From Candidatus Tokpelaia sp. JSC085 (GTDB lineage: Bacteria; Pseudomonadota; Alphaproteobacteria; Rhizobiales; Rhizobiaceae), in NCBI GenBank assembly GCA_003331005.1, contig QENC01000001.1:492001-556000 (forward strand): DNA of 64,000 nt. The letters are read 5' to 3'. The first letter of the stretch is position 1. Every line of letters begins with the position of its first letter. Below the pieces are notes generated by a model. The model was not told where the DNA came from and ran no database searches. It saw only the letters and a program-made list of their open reading frames with translations. The translations under genes were made by a program, and so were the position numbers. Of the stretch, positions 19,303 to 29,484 are shown piece by piece.

Positions 19303-20301
19303 TCAATTCGGCGCAGACAGTCCAAGGTGATGCCAGGTATTCTCTGTCAAGATACGCCCGCGCGGCGTTCTCTGAATAAAACCCTGCTGGATAAGATAAG
19401 GTTCAACAATCTCCTCAATCGCCTCGCGCGGTTCTGATAACCCTGCTGCAATTGTTTCAATACCAACAGGTCCTCCCCTGAATTTTTTAGCTATCATAAC
19501 TAAATAACGACGATCTAACTGATCAAGGCCAAGCCTGTCTACTTCCAGACGTGATAAGGCCTCATCGGCAACACTTCTGTCAATGATTCCGGTCTGGGCA
19601 ATCATCGCAAAATCTCGTACTCTTCGCAATAAGCGGCCAGCAATCCTCGGTGTTCCACGTGCACGGCAGGCGATTTCACGAGCACCATCATCAGAAACCG
19701 ACATCTGTAGAATATGAGCCCCACGCCGCACAATATACTCAAGCTCCTCGACTGTATAAAATTGTAGCCGTATAGGAATACCAAACCGATCCCGAAGAGG
19801 TGTTGTCAAGAGGCCAAGCCGCGTTGTAGCAGCTACAAGAGTAAACCGTGCAAGGTCCACTTTTACAGAACGAGCAGCTGGTCCTTCTCCGATAAGTAGG
19901 TCAAGCTGGTAATCTTCCATGGCCGGATAGAGAATTTCTTCAATTGATGGATGAAGCCTGTGAATTTCGTCTATAAAAAGGACATCCCGTTCTTCCAGAT
20001 TTGTCAACAACGCAGCAAGATCACCAGATTTTGCAATAACTGGTCCTGATGTTGAGTGAAAACTGACTCCTAGTTCTTTTGCCATAATCTGAGCGAGAGT
20101 TGTTTTTCCAAGTCCAGGTGGCCCGACAAGCAACACATGATCAAGCGCCTCATTACGTACGTGCGCAGCTTGAATGAATATTTGAAGATTAGCACGTACA
20201 GTCGTCTGACCGATGAAATCATCTAAGGCCCGTGGACGTAGTGATAGATCAACATCTCCACTCCGCTTTTTCGCAAAAACCAGTCGTTCATGGTTATCCA
20301 T
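19303..20301 (-). CDS. ruvB: Holliday junction branch-migration ATPase RuvB
   Basis: 332 residues. The N-terminal [12 protein letters not shown], Walker [10 protein letters not shown], Walker B FIDEIHRL and sensor-1 [18 protein letters not shown] are all in place, followed by the winged-helix end with RTPRGR. RuvB is a hexameric motor that drives branch migration on DNA held by RuvA. It is the last gene of ruvC-ruvA-ruvB, 8 bases after ruvA. It converges on the ABC exporter gene with a 71-base gap. No abnormality seen. Confidence 0.97.
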   Translation of the reverse strand: MDNHERLVFAKKRSGDVDLSLRPRALDDFIGQTTVRANLQIFIQAAHVRNEALDHVLLVGPPGLGKTTLAQIMAKELGVSFHSTSGPVIAKSGDLAALLTNLEERDVLFIDEIHRLHPSIEEILYPAMEDYQLDLLIGEGPAARSVKVDLARFTLVAATTRLGLLTTPLRDRFGIPIRLQFYTVEELEYIVRRGAHILQMSVSDDGAREIACRARGTPRIAGRLLRRVRDFAMIAQTGIIDRSVADEALSRLEVDRLGLDQLDRRYLVMIAKKFRGGPVGIETIAAGLSEPREAIEEIVEPYLIQQGFIQRTPRGRILTENTWHHLGLSAPN

Positions 20302-20309
20302 TACGCTAC

Positions 20310-20918
20310 TTACCTTGCAAGTTCTCTAAGGCCAAATCGTATTAGACTAACAGAGTCTGCATCTTCCCCTACGGCCTTGACTGCTGCTGCAACCGCGCGC
20401 GTTGCTAGATCACGGGCATAACCAAGATTACAAAGGGCCGAAACCGCCTCTGCTACTACAGAGGGCAGATGCTCCACAGGCTCTGGGACAAATTCAGGAC
20501 CGAATACGGTTGCAGACATTGGAGCTTTGTTGTTAAGCTCTGTCATAATTCGCTCTGCCATTTTTTTACCTACACCTTGAGTACGGGTCAACACCGAAAT
20601 ATCGTGCAAGGCAATGGCAGCAGCAAGTCCATCAGGGCCCAAAGTACCCAATACAGCAAGAGCAACTTTTGCACCAACACCATGCACACCCTGTAATAAG
20701 CGGAACCATTCTTGTTCAATTCTAGAGAAAAAACCAAAGAGACGGATTGCATCTTCACGTACCTGCATTTCTATAAATAATGTCACGGCCTGTCCTGTCT
20801 GAGAAAGAGCAGCAAGTGCTGAAGAGGTCACATGTACTATATAACCAACACCATGTACATCAACGATAACATGATCATCAGCAACTTCTTCAACCAGACC
20901 TTTCAGTTTCCCGATCAT
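20310..20918 (-). CDS. ruvA: Holliday junction-binding protein RuvA
   Basis: 202 residues. The OB-fold start [30 protein letters not shown] is followed by the paired helix-hairpin-helix motifs [18 protein letters not shown] and [19 protein letters not shown], and a C-terminal domain III ([18 protein letters not shown]) that contacts RuvB. RuvA tetramers hold the four-way junction open. Its ATG overlaps the ruvC stop (ATGA), which indicates translational coupling. Confidence 0.96.
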   Translation of the reverse strand: MIGKLKGLVEEVADDHVIVDVHGVGYIVHVTSSALAALSQTGQAVTLFIEMQVREDAIRLFGFFSRIEQEWFRLLQGVHGVGAKVALAVLGTLGPDGLAAAIALHDISVLTRTQGVGKKMAERIMTELNNKAPMSATVFGPEFVPEPVEHLPSVVAEAVSALCNLGYARDLATRAVAAAVKAVGEDADSVSLIRFGLRELAR

Positions 20919-21430
20919 AGTCCTTTTTTCACCTTGCGCGCAAAGATGTGTACCTGTCTGTTATGAGCATGACATATGGCAACGGCCAATGCATCAGCAG
21001 CATCGCTTGTTTTAACATCTGCTTTCGGCATTAAGACTTTCACCATCCTATGAATTTGCTGTTTTTCTCCATGACCCATGCCAACAACAGCCTTTTTAAC
21101 TGTATTTGGTGCATATTCAGAAACATGCAGTCCAGTCTTTGCTGGGACAAGCAGGGCAATGCCACGCGCTTGGCTCAGTTTAAGAGTCGCCATTGCATCC
21201 TTATTGACAAAAGTATGTTCAACAGCCGCTTCATGCGGTGTATAGGCCTGCAACACCCGGGATAATCCTTGATACAGTTGGCAAAGCCTAGTTGCAAGAG
21301 GGAATGTAGCATCAGACTTTACTGTGCCTGAGGCAATAAACTGGAGATGATTGCCGGATATTTCAATGATCCCCCATCCAGTATGACGCAAACCAGGATC
21401 TATTCCAATGATGCGAATTGTCCGTTTCAT
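20915..21430 (-). CDS. ruvC: Holliday junction resolvase RuvC
   Basis: 171 residues from the ATG at 21430 ([20 protein letters not shown]); a longer frame exists but this is the family start. The catalytic acids are visible: D in GIDPGLR, E in [12 protein letters not shown], and the DxxD pair in [18 protein letters not shown]. RuvC cuts Holliday junctions moved by RuvAB. First gene of the operon, overlapping ruvA by four bases. Confidence 0.95.
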   Translation of the reverse strand: MKRTIRIIGIDPGLRHTGWGIIEISGNHLQFIASGTVKSDATFPLATRLCQLYQGLSRVLQAYTPHEAAVEHTFVNKDAMATLKLSQARGIALLVPAKTGLHVSEYAPNTVKKAVVGMGHGEKQQIHRMVKVLMPKADVKTSDAADALAVAICHAHNRQVHIFARKVKKGL

Positions 21431-21608
21431 CATAAAAACTTCAAACGCCATTTACAATCATAGCTGAAAAAGCATGATTTGAAGTAAAAGTCATCGCTGT
21501 ACTCACTTATAACTCCGTTGAGATTTAATTAAAATTAAAGCATAATCGTACATATCTCGGCAGCAGAAACCTATGATCCATGACTATCAATCAATTATTT
21601 TAAATAGC

Positions 21609-22748
21609 TCAATCGCTGTGCATTAAATATTTCTTTTTCTCGTTGTTCTTTTCCTGTCTGTTTATGGTATCCAGCCATTCTAAATAATAAGCCAATACAA
21701 GTTGAATAATAATTCCGATAGTAATAAGTAGCGTGTCGTAAAGTATGTCACGGACATTGATCTTTTTCAACACTTGTGCAACCATAGAAAACATTGTTCC
21801 TGTGATAAAAACCGGCAGGCTGTGTCTGCCCAGGACTGCTAGCGGGTTGCGCCTACTCGTCTGTGCAATACTAGAGAAGGTCGGTATAACCGTAATGACA
21901 TATGCTAGTGACAGTATATGCACGAGCCGTGGTAGTGAAATATAGGTTTTATTGAAACCAGTCAGTGTACGCGGTAACCCCAACGAGATATCAATCCACC
22001 ACAGATTCCAGCGCACCCAGATGCAAGATAAAACAAGATAGCCCGCAGCTCCTACCAGCAGGACAGGATGGTATGGGATTTTACCATGTCTTTTGATATG
22101 GATTGTTGCGGACAAACCAATGGCAAACAGAAATTGCCACGATAACGGATTGAGAAACCACACACCTTTTGTCGGGTAATTGGGTGGTGCAATATGGAAT
22201 AAGCCGGCCAAAAGATAAAGCGTACCTGAAAGGATAAGCAGCAAACTTGTATTGACCCTGATCAGGAATAGCATCAATGGTGTGGTAAGCATCAGAATAA
22301 CATACAATGATAGGATATTATTATAGCCGAGTTGGTGACCAAGCGTTACAATACCGAAAAACGCTTTTGCAGGTTCCCTGATAACCGGCTCAATATTAAT
22401 CATGGAAAAAAATTCTGGATGATGCATGAAAAGCGCTGCACCACAGAAAATGGCAAGCGTAACAAGTGTCATAAGGATATGTGCGGTATAGAGTGTAAAT
22501 GCTCGACAGCCTATTCTTAAATAGCTATCGGTATTGCATCTATGAGAAAGTCCGAACGCTATACCCGATATCAGGACACAAGCTTCAGCAGAATCGGAAA
22601 AGCCAAAATTCCTGTGCGTAAAGTGTTCATAAACCGTATCCGGAATATGATTAATAAATACTGTCAATAGAGCAAGTGCCCGGAAAACATCTATTCGAGT
22701 ATCACGGTTACACTGTATATTTTCCTCAATCAGAGCTGACTGAATCAA
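21609..22748 (-). CDS. opgC: OpgC family membrane acyltransferase-like protein
   Basis: 379 residues with about ten membrane helices and a short basic tail. The N-terminus carries RIDVFRALALLTVFINHIPDT and later NFGFSDSAEACVLISGIAFGL, the hallmark of OpgC proteins. The C-terminal half has LNPLSWQFLFAIGLSA and NPLAVLGRHSLPVFITGT. OpgC-type enzymes add succinyl groups to periplasmic glucans. I see no glucan synthase (opgG/opgH or cgs) in the window, so the substrate is inferred from the family. It stands alone, leftward, with a 158-base gap to ruvC. Confidence 0.82.
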   Translation of the reverse strand: MIQSALIEENIQCNRDTRIDVFRALALLTVFINHIPDTVYEHFTHRNFGFSDSAEACVLISGIAFGLSHRCNTDSYLRIGCRAFTLYTAHILMTLVTLAIFCGAALFMHHPEFFSMINIEPVIREPAKAFFGIVTLGHQLGYNNILSLYVILMLTTPLMLFLIRVNTSLLLILSGTLYLLAGLFHIAPPNYPTKGVWFLNPLSWQFLFAIGLSATIHIKRHGKIPYHPVLLVGAAGYLVLSCIWVRWNLWWIDISLGLPRTLTGFNKTYISLPRLVHILSLAYVITVIPTFSSIAQTSRRNPLAVLGRHSLPVFITGTMFSMVAQVLKKINVRDILYDTLLITIGIIIQLVLAYYLEWLDTINRQEKNNEKKKYLMHSD

Positions 22749-23187
22749 AAGAAAGCTCCATTGCTTGATCTTTTTGAAATTGGAATCAGAGAATGGAAAA
22801 AGAATAGTTTGGCTTTAACCAGGACTTTTCTCTTTTTCTTCTCACTTGAGATATTGAGAATATTATCATTGCAACTTATATACATTAGCAGAATTTAAGA
22901 CGTCTTCACCAGATTGCTTTTATGTTATTTTGGCATGTGACTTCTGAAAGAGTCTTGCTACAAAGACATTGACTGATGAAAATAAGCACAATTTCTGAAG
23001 ATACCCTTCCGATGATTCATTTGAAGAGAAAACCTAAAAAGGGCACCTGACCACTCATCACGGTAGATTCTATTCAAAAAATAAGGAAAAGACAATAGCT
23101 GCCTTGCACCTACATGTAGAGACGCGTGTACTAGAAATGCGCTCAAAAAAATATTGATAGTTAAAGAAATCAAAGGGTATAAATACA
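22749..23187. other. intergenic gap with no recognisable gene
   Basis: About 440 bases between opgC and the Sel1 pseudogene. Reading both strands gave only short frames with no family-like sequence. It may be decayed coding DNA, but I cannot identify any source. Confidence 0.4.
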
Positions 23188-23896
23188 TTGCAAATTTTTC
23201 TAATCTGTATTATTTGCATTCTTGTGCTGAGTGACGGGCAGGGTTTTGCTCAAAAATAGTATCTGCACCGGCACAGATAAATGTGCTATATCTGGTAGAC
23301 CTCGCAGGTGAATTGGCCTATCGTACCTATGATTCAGGGTACTACAGCAGTGCTATGAAACGCGCCGAAAGATCCAGCAGCTCAGATACTCCTTAGCATA
23401 TTTTTATTACGGGACAATTTTGATGGACAAGGCACCACAGAATACTCGGCTTGATCTTGGACTTCAGTGCTTTTTAAAAGGTGCTGCTGCTGGGGATATT
23501 AATGCTGCCTATGCGGAAAGCCAAATCTTGGCAGAAGGTACACCAGAAATTGCCAGATATGATAAAGCAGCCCGTATTCTCCTGGAAACTGCATCCAATG
23601 GTAGGAATATTCCGGCCCAAATGGAACTTGCCAGATGGATGCTTGAAGGAGGAGGCGGCATGCAGAATCATCAAGGTGCCTTTGATCTGATGAAAATAAG
23701 ATCTGTGAACGGTGTGCCCACAGCACAAGTAACCCTTGCTCACCTTTATCGTGATGGTATTGGGACAAAACGTGATATGATCATGTCTGCGGCGTGGTAC
23801 ACTGTGACTAAACAGGCGAACCTGACGGCATGAGTGCTAGAGCATCTCTCTCCTGACCAAAGAAAAACGGGGAAAAACGCATCGGAACTTTACTGA
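23188..23896 (+). pseudogene. Sel1-repeat secreted protein, broken by frameshifts
   Basis: Pieces of one Sel1-like protein lie in order but in different frames. A TTG at 23188 starts a good signal peptide (LQIFLICIICILVLS..GFAQ) that hits TAG at 23257. A second frame from 23271 reads AYRTYDSGYYSSAMKRA, like the first repeat. A 137-codon frame (23420-23833) carries three Sel1 repeats, with GDINAAYAESQILAEG, NIPAQMELARWML and PTAQVTLAHLYRDGIGTKRD. After its TGA, another frame gives LEHLSPDQRKTGKNASELY (to 23896), like the usual C-terminus. At least three disruptions are needed, so a functional product is unlikely. Confidence 0.7.
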
Positions 23897-24003
23897 TTAA
23901 TCCATGACAGGTGAGGTACATTGCTATTTTTATATCATAATGATCTTGGAAGCAGGAAGCACATTGACGTTCAATCTGCCTATGCTGGTCCTGGGTGGAG
24001 CTT

Positions 24004-24567
24004 ATGAAGATTCACGGTAACGAAATACGTCCTGGCAATGTCATTGCACGCAATGGCAGCCTGTGGGTTGCTACCAAATGTAGTATGGTTAAGCCTGGCA
24101 AAGGCGGTGCTTTCAATCAGGTTGTACTGAAGAGTCTGCTCGACGGTACGAAACGCAATGAACGCTTCCGCGCCGCTGAGATTGTGGAACGGGTTCGTTT
24201 GGAGCAAAAGAATTTTACATTTCTATATAAACAAGATGATGCATTTATATTTATGGATTCGGAGTCTTATGAACAGCTTGAACTGCAGGAAGATTTTATA
24301 AGAGATTGCTCTGCTTTTCTTCAGAATGGGATGAGTGTGATGGTGGAGATTTATGAAGGAAAGCCTATTGGTATTTCTCTCCCGGATCAAGTTGTACTAA
24401 CGATCGCTGAAGCTGATCCTGTAGTGAAAGGACAAACGGCATCTTCTTCCTATAAACCTGCTCTTCTAGAGAATGGTCTTCGCATGCTTGTACCGCCTTT
24501 TATCGAAGTAGGAGAACGCATTGTTGTTGATACGAATGAAATCACCTATATGCGTCGTGCGGACTAG
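24004..24567 (+). CDS. efp: translation elongation factor P
   Basis: 187 residues from the ATG at 24004, which follows GGTGGAG by three bases; the frame opens nine bases earlier at a GTG. EF-P relieves ribosome stalling at proline runs. The tip loop reads [12 protein letters not shown], with the lysine at position 33 that is beta-lysylated in species having EpmA/EpmB. The OB domains follow, ending [19 protein letters not shown]. The order efp then suhB is common in Rhizobiales. No modification gene is visible here. Confidence 0.96.
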   Translation: MKIHGNEIRPGNVIARNGSLWVATKCSMVKPGKGGAFNQVVLKSLLDGTKRNERFRAAEIVERVRLEQKNFTFLYKQDDAFIFMDSESYEQLELQEDFIRDCSAFLQNGMSVMVEIYEGKPIGISLPDQVVLTIAEADPVVKGQTASSSYKPALLENGLRMLVPPFIEVGERIVVDTNEITYMRRAD

Positions 24568-24643
24568 ATCATGAGTAGCAGGTCTGATGATATTGATATT
24601 TACCATAAACGGAACAGTACCATAATATGCAATTTCTGGGGAA

Positions 24644-25453
24644 ATGAAAATGGCTCGCTCGGCGATAATGAATGTTATGATTCAAGCTGCCATGAAGGCG
24701 GGACGTGTGCTGTTGCGGGATTTCGGAGAAGTACAACATTTACAAGTCTCACTAAGAGGCCCAGCTGATTATGTCAGGCAGGCTGATAAACGCGCAGCAA
24801 GCATTATCTTCAAGGAACTACAGCGGGCTCGTCCGGATTACAGCTTTCTTATGGAAAAATCTGGAGAAATTGCGGGAATCGATGATCAGCATCGTTTTAT
24901 TGTCGATCCACTAGATGGAACGACAAATTTCCTGCATGGCATTCCGTTTTTTGCCATATCTATCGGTCTTGAACGGCAGAATAAGATGGTTGCAGGCGTC
25001 ATTTACAATCCGGTGTTGGATGAACTTTATACAGCAGAACGAGGCAGCGGCGCTTTTTTAAATGATCGCCGCTTACGTATTGCTGCTCGCCGCAAGCTTG
25101 CCGATAGCATCATCGGAAGCTGTGTACCAGTACCACATCTCGGAAATGAAGAACGTCGTCGCTATCTTGCAGAATTACGCAATGTCATGATGGAGACTGT
25201 GGGGGTTCGCGATATCGGGTCTGTTGTTCTTGATTTAGCCTATGTTGCTGCCGGACGGCTTGATGGCTTCTGGAAAAATGGCCTGCAACCATGGGATTTA
25301 GCAGCAGGTATTTTGATGATACGGGAAGCTGGAGGTTTTGTGTCCAGTCAGCAAGGTGGGCAAGACATTTTTTCCAGTAAAAGCATTGTGGCCGGGAACG
25401 AGCTGATCCACACAGCCTTAATGAAAGTGTTAAAAACTAGTCCGAATCAGTGA
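24644..25453 (+). CDS. suhB: inositol monophosphatase family protein SuhB
   Basis: 269 residues. The metal-binding motifs are FLMEKSGE (usually EESG, so the second glutamate is lysine here while the first, a metal ligand, is kept), the main site DPLDGTTNFLHG, and the C-terminal WDLAAGILMIREAGG. The family hydrolyses inositol-1-phosphate and related sugar phosphates; in E. coli SuhB also binds RNA polymerase antitermination complexes. It follows efp by 76 bases on the same strand. A second ATG six bases in is an alternative start. Confidence 0.9.
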   Translation: MKMARSAIMNVMIQAAMKAGRVLLRDFGEVQHLQVSLRGPADYVRQADKRAASIIFKELQRARPDYSFLMEKSGEIAGIDDQHRFIVDPLDGTTNFLHGIPFFAISIGLERQNKMVAGVIYNPVLDELYTAERGSGAFLNDRRLRIAARRKLADSIIGSCVPVPHLGNEERRRYLAELRNVMMETVGVRDIGSVVLDLAYVAAGRLDGFWKNGLQPWDLAAGILMIREAGGFVSSQQGGQDIFSSKSIVAGNELIHTALMKVLKTSPNQ

Positions 25454-25600
25454 TTGTATTATCTGATTTTCAGCTTTCGAATACAGTGAACTGCTATTAC
25501 TTACTACTTCTGTTATTGTGTAGATTAATGCTATCCTGACACGGAGATATCATGTGGTGGTGGGCATTGGCAATAAATACATAACTGAGTATAGTATACT

Positions 25601-26218
25601 ATGACGGATGATGCGTTAAGAAATGCTCATTGCGAAGACGAGCCATTCACGCTTTTTAAGCACTGGTTCCATGATGCGCAAATCAGTGAGATCAATGATC
25701 CTGATGCTATGTCGCTAGCAACGGTTGATGAGCAAGGTACGCCCAATGTGCGTATGGTTCTTTTGAAAGAGGTTAACGAGCACGGATTTGTTTTTTATAC
25801 CAATTATGAAAGTCAAAAAGGGCAGGAAATCCTAAGTACCATGAAAGCAGCTCTTTGTTTTCACTGGAAATCCCTACGTCGACAAGTCAGGGTACGTGGC
25901 TTAGTTGAAAAAATCAGCGATACTGAAGCAGATATCTATTATGCTTCCCGCCCTCGCAATAACCGGATCGGGGCATGGGCATCCAGACAATCTCGTCCAC
26001 TGAAATGCCGTTTTGCGCTGGAAAGGGCGGTCACAGAATATGCGATGCGCTATGCTATCGGTTCTATTCCACGCCCACCATATTGGTCTGGGTTTCGGAT
26101 TCAGCCGCTTGTTATAGAATTTTGGCATGACCGTCCATTTCGTTTACATGATCGCGTGCGGTTCTGCCGACCAGATCTTAACACAAAGACCTGGATATCA
26201 GAACGTCTCTATCCATAG
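25601..26218 (+). CDS. pdxH: pyridoxine/pyridoxamine 5'-phosphate oxidase
   Basis: 205 residues, an FMN enzyme making pyridoxal 5'-phosphate. Conserved stretches are [70 protein letters not shown], and the closing [13 protein letters not shown] with WISERLYP. The ending is exactly that of the family, so the gene is complete. It is followed by a converging ubiA with a 142-base AT-rich gap. Confidence 0.95.
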   Translation: MTDDALRNAHCEDEPFTLFKHWFHDAQISEINDPDAMSLATVDEQGTPNVRMVLLKEVNEHGFVFYTNYESQKGQEILSTMKAALCFHWKSLRRQVRVRGLVEKISDTEADIYYASRPRNNRIGAWASRQSRPLKCRFALERAVTEYAMRYAIGSIPRPPYWSGFRIQPLVIEFWHDRPFRLHDRVRFCRPDLNTKTWISERLYP

Positions 26219-26360
26219 CATAGAATATATATGTCGTTCATACCCTAATTCGTCTATGAGTTCTATTATACAAACTGTAATGTAATGATAGATGACAGGT
26301 TTGCATCGTTTTGCATTGTAGCATATGCCAATTTTAAACATATATTCTTTTTTTAAAGAA

Positions 26361-27383
26361 CTATAATATAATCCATATCTTACCTAAGATCAGGCCGAGA
26401 AAAATCAATAAACCAACAATTTTGTTGGATTTAAAAAGATGTAGACATGCATCAGGTGAATTGATGTCAAGCGCTTGTATCTGATAAAACAGATGGATGG
26501 CGGCAAATATCACACTACTCAAGGTGATGAGTGGTATATGGGCTGATATGAAGGACGATGTTATAAAAATAAGCATCAATCCATAGAGAAAAAAGAGTGC
26601 CGATTTTGTTCGTTGACCAAAAAGGCATGCTGTTGAGCGGACCCCGACTAAAACATCATCATCCTTATCCTGATGAGCATAGATTGTATCATATCCGATT
26701 GTCCAGAAGACGCTCCCAAGATAAAGTAATATTGGCGGCCAGTCGAGACTGCCGCGGTTTGCTGTCCATCCCAGCAGAGCACCCCAACTGAAGGCTAATC
26801 CCAGAAAAAACTGCGGCCAGTCGGTTATGCGTTTCATAAATGGATAGAAGGCAACAATGACAAGCGAAGCAAACCCGAGAATAACGGTCAGTACATTGAA
26901 CTGGACCAGTACAAGAAAACCAACTAGTGATTGCAAAACCATAAAAAATACAGCCTGTTTCCGATTCACCTTTCCTGAAGGCAGTGGACGAGACCCTGTG
27001 CGTTTTACTGCCTTATCAATATTCTGATCAATAAGATCGTTATAGGTACAGCCTGCACCACGCATGGCAACTGCGCCGATAAGAAACAGCAAAAGCTGCC
27101 ACGCTAATCCAACACACGCTAATGTCGTATCTTTCTGATTATGAACAATAGTTGCAAGAGCAAAAGACCACCAGCAAGGCCAGAGTAAAAGCTGCCAGCC
27201 AATTGGCTGATCCCAACGAGAAAGTTGTGCATAAGGCCAAAGCCATTGCGGTAAAAAATGATAGATCCAATGTTCTGCAGGTGCATCTACAACACACCGT
27301 TGCGTATTTTTTCTTTTAACATCAGGAATATATTTCTTCACAGGCATTAACTGGCACCGGGCATTTTTATACACTTCAAGCAT
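26361..27383 (-). CDS. ubiA: 4-hydroxybenzoate polyprenyltransferase
   Basis: 340 residues with about eight membrane helices. The first prenyl-diphosphate site is AGCTYNDLIDQNIDKAVKRTGSRPLPSG, and the second is GYDTIYAHQDKDDDVLVGVRSTA; both aspartate clusters are intact. UbiA attaches the polyprenyl tail to 4-hydroxybenzoate in ubiquinone synthesis, so it uses the product of the prenyl synthase gene at 44.7 kb. The N-terminus is long and basic; the ATG at 27347 (MPVKKYIPDV) is an equally good start, as neither has a clear ribosome site. Divergent from purD. Confidence 0.92.
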   Translation of the reverse strand: MLEVYKNARCQLMPVKKYIPDVKRKNTQRCVVDAPAEHWIYHFLPQWLWPYAQLSRWDQPIGWQLLLWPCWWSFALATIVHNQKDTTLACVGLAWQLLLFLIGAVAMRGAGCTYNDLIDQNIDKAVKRTGSRPLPSGKVNRKQAVFFMVLQSLVGFLVLVQFNVLTVILGFASLVIVAFYPFMKRITDWPQFFLGLAFSWGALLGWTANRGSLDWPPILLYLGSVFWTIGYDTIYAHQDKDDDVLVGVRSTACLFGQRTKSALFFLYGLMLIFITSSFISAHIPLITLSSVIFAAIHLFYQIQALDINSPDACLHLFKSNKIVGLLIFLGLILGKIWIIL

Positions 27384-27462
27384 ATATATTATATAGTTAT
27401 GATGATGTTGTTAACCATTTTCAGCACAAGGTGCTCTACAACGGAGAAGGAAGAAGAAAGTG

Positions 27463-28746
27463 ATGAATGTTGTTCTTATCGGCTCAGGTGGGCGTGAGCA
27501 TGCCCTTGCCTGGAAAATGTCTACTTCCCCCTTTCTGAGAAAATTATATTGTATCCCTGGTAATCCTGGTATAGCTGAAATTGCTGAAAATATCAGTTTA
27601 AACATTTGCGATCATACAGCAGTCATCTCGTTTTGCCAGAAACACCGTATTGATTTGGTAATGATTGGCCCTGAGAGGCCACTTGTAGATGGTCTTGCTG
27701 ATTCATTACGGCAAGCACATATTCTTGTCGTCGGCCCGGATTCAGCTGCAGCCCGACTGGAAAGTTCAAAGGGGTTTTCCAAAGACCTATGTAACCGCTT
27801 TACTATTCCGATCGGAGCCTACAGCCGCTTTAGCAACGCAGCCGCAGCAAAGTCCTATATTCGTGCCTATGGTGCACCGATCGTTGTAAAAGCGGATGGT
27901 CTTGCCGCTGGCAAGGGTGTGTTTGTTGCCACAACACTGAAAGAAGCTCTCACTGCTGTTGATGCCTGCTTTGAAGGTGCATTAGGCTATACCGCGACAG
28001 AAATTGTCGTTGAAGAATTTCTACAAGGTGAAGAGATAAGCTTTTTTTGCTTATGCGATGGAAAGATTGCAATTCCTCTTGGTGTAGCACGGGATCACAA
28101 ACGGGTTGGTGATGGTGATACCGGTCCTAATACTGGTGGTATGGGAGCTTATTCATCTCCTTCCATCATAACTTTGGATATGACTACACGCATCATGCGG
28201 GAGCTAATCGAACCGACACTTCAAGCAATGATAGAAATAGGTTCACCATTTCACGGTATTCTTTTTGCTGGGTTGATGATAACAGATAGTGGGCCAAAGC
28301 TTATTGAATATAATGTTCGTTTTGGTGATCCTGAATGTCAAGTGCTGATGATGCGGCTGAAAAATGACATAGTACCACTTCTTGTGGCAGCAGCGGAAGG
28401 AAATCTAGCGGGTTGTAAGCCGGAATGGTCGGATGATGTATCGCTTACTGTTGTTCTTGCTGCAAAAGGCTATCCAGGAAAACTGTTATTTCCGGGGAGC
28501 GTAATTGATGGTATAATAGAGGCAGCAGCAGCACCTCATGTGAGGGTATTTCATGCAGGAACAGCCCTGAAATATGGAAAAATTATTGCAGCTGGCGGTC
28601 GTGTTCTGAATGTAACAGCTTGTGGTAAAACAGTTTTGGAAGCACAAAGCAAAGCTTACAATGCTATAGAAAAAATTCATTATCCAAGTGGTTTTTGGCG
28701 CTCCGATATAGGTTGGATGGAGATTGAAAGGGAAAAAAAAATATGA
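27463..28746 (+). CDS. purD: phosphoribosylamine-glycine ligase (GAR synthetase)
   Basis: 427 residues from the ATG at 27463 ([19 protein letters not shown]), with GGAGAAGGAAG upstream. PurD catalyses the second step of de novo purine synthesis. The ATP-grasp domain shows [32 protein letters not shown], and FRDGDPECQ-like [13 protein letters not shown] with [16 protein letters not shown]. Length and ending are normal. It is the only purine-synthesis gene in the window, in contrast to the degradative block 5 kb on. It converges on hisG with 27 bases between stops. Confidence 0.96.
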   Translation: MNVVLIGSGGREHALAWKMSTSPFLRKLYCIPGNPGIAEIAENISLNICDHTAVISFCQKHRIDLVMIGPERPLVDGLADSLRQAHILVVGPDSAAARLESSKGFSKDLCNRFTIPIGAYSRFSNAAAAKSYIRAYGAPIVVKADGLAAGKGVFVATTLKEALTAVDACFEGALGYTATEIVVEEFLQGEEISFFCLCDGKIAIPLGVARDHKRVGDGDTGPNTGGMGAYSSPSIITLDMTTRIMRELIEPTLQAMIEIGSPFHGILFAGLMITDSGPKLIEYNVRFGDPECQVLMMRLKNDIVPLLVAAAEGNLAGCKPEWSDDVSLTVVLAAKGYPGKLLFPGSVIDGIIEAAAAPHVRVFHAGTALKYGKIIAAGGRVLNVTACGKTVLEAQSKAYNAIEKIHYPSGFWRSDIGWMEIEREKKI

Positions 28747-28773
28747 GCCATTCAGGATCAGGGTTCTACTATT

Positions 28774-29469
28774 TCATATTTTTAGGGCTTTTTGTATCTC
28801 TTGACATATCATATCCATCCCTTCTCCGGATTCGCGACAACGGGAAGCAACCAGACAAGCCTGCGATTGAAGAATCACGCCATCATCCAATATTTTCAAG
28901 CGGTTGGCTTTTAAGGTTGCTCCTGTTGAGGTAATATCGACGATCATATCAGCTGAACCAGCTGCAGGCGCTCCCTCCGTTGCTCCCTGACTCTCCACAA
29001 TACGATATACTTGAATACCATGCTTTTGTGAAAAAAACTGCTGGGTCAGCCGCCAGTATTTTGTTGCAATCCTCAAACGGCAGCCATGGTGTTGATGGAA
29101 ATCTGCAGCGACATCATCAAGGTCTGCCATGGTCGAAACATCATGCCAAACTTCAGGCACAGCAACAACAACATCAGCATAGCCAAAACCAAGACGCTGC
29201 CTGATTTCAATGCGCTCATCAGGATGAGCGAGGTTTTCCCGGATTAAATCTTCTCCGGTAATGCCGAGATCAATATTACCATTTCCAAGTTCACGGGCAA
29301 TTTCAGTGGCAGACAAAAACATTATATCGATATCAGGAGCATTAGCTACACGGGCACGGTAGCTACGCTGATCAGCTGGGAAACTGATTTCATAACCTGC
29401 ATTTTCAAGAAGGGACAGGGTTTTTTCCTTTAGTCGCCCTTTTGATGGCAAGGCAAAAACTATTTGCAT
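28774..29469 (-). CDS. hisG: ATP phosphoribosyltransferase, short catalytic form
   Basis: 231 residues. This is the short HisG, lacking the C-terminal histidine-binding domain and therefore dependent on HisZ. Visible marks are [24 protein letters not shown] near the start, [10 protein letters not shown], and the PRPP-binding loop [32 protein letters not shown] (read in two parts, about 175-205). It makes phosphoribosyl-ATP, the first step of histidine synthesis. Last gene of hisS-hisZ-hisG, 15 bases after hisZ. Confidence 0.94.
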   Translation of the reverse strand: MQIVFALPSKGRLKEKTLSLLENAGYEISFPADQRSYRARVANAPDIDIMFLSATEIARELGNGNIDLGITGEDLIRENLAHPDERIEIRQRLGFGYADVVVAVPEVWHDVSTMADLDDVAADFHQHHGCRLRIATKYWRLTQQFFSQKHGIQVYRIVESQGATEGAPAAGSADMIVDITSTGATLKANRLKILDDGVILQSQACLVASRCRESGEGMDMICQEIQKALKI

Positions 29470-29484
29470 CTGGCAATCTCCTGT

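Noticed and set aside
22958-23188. 76-codon minus-strand frame in the gap beside opgC
   Set aside because: The translation shows no family-like pattern and no ribosome site, and the gap appears decayed.
23420-23833. 137-codon frame as a stand-alone Sel1 protein
   Set aside because: Its signal peptide, first repeat and C-terminus lie next to it in other frames, so it is a fragment of a pseudogene.
24004-24567. EF-P as an unusual modification variant
   Set aside because: The tip lysine and surrounding loop are ordinary for alphaproteobacteria.
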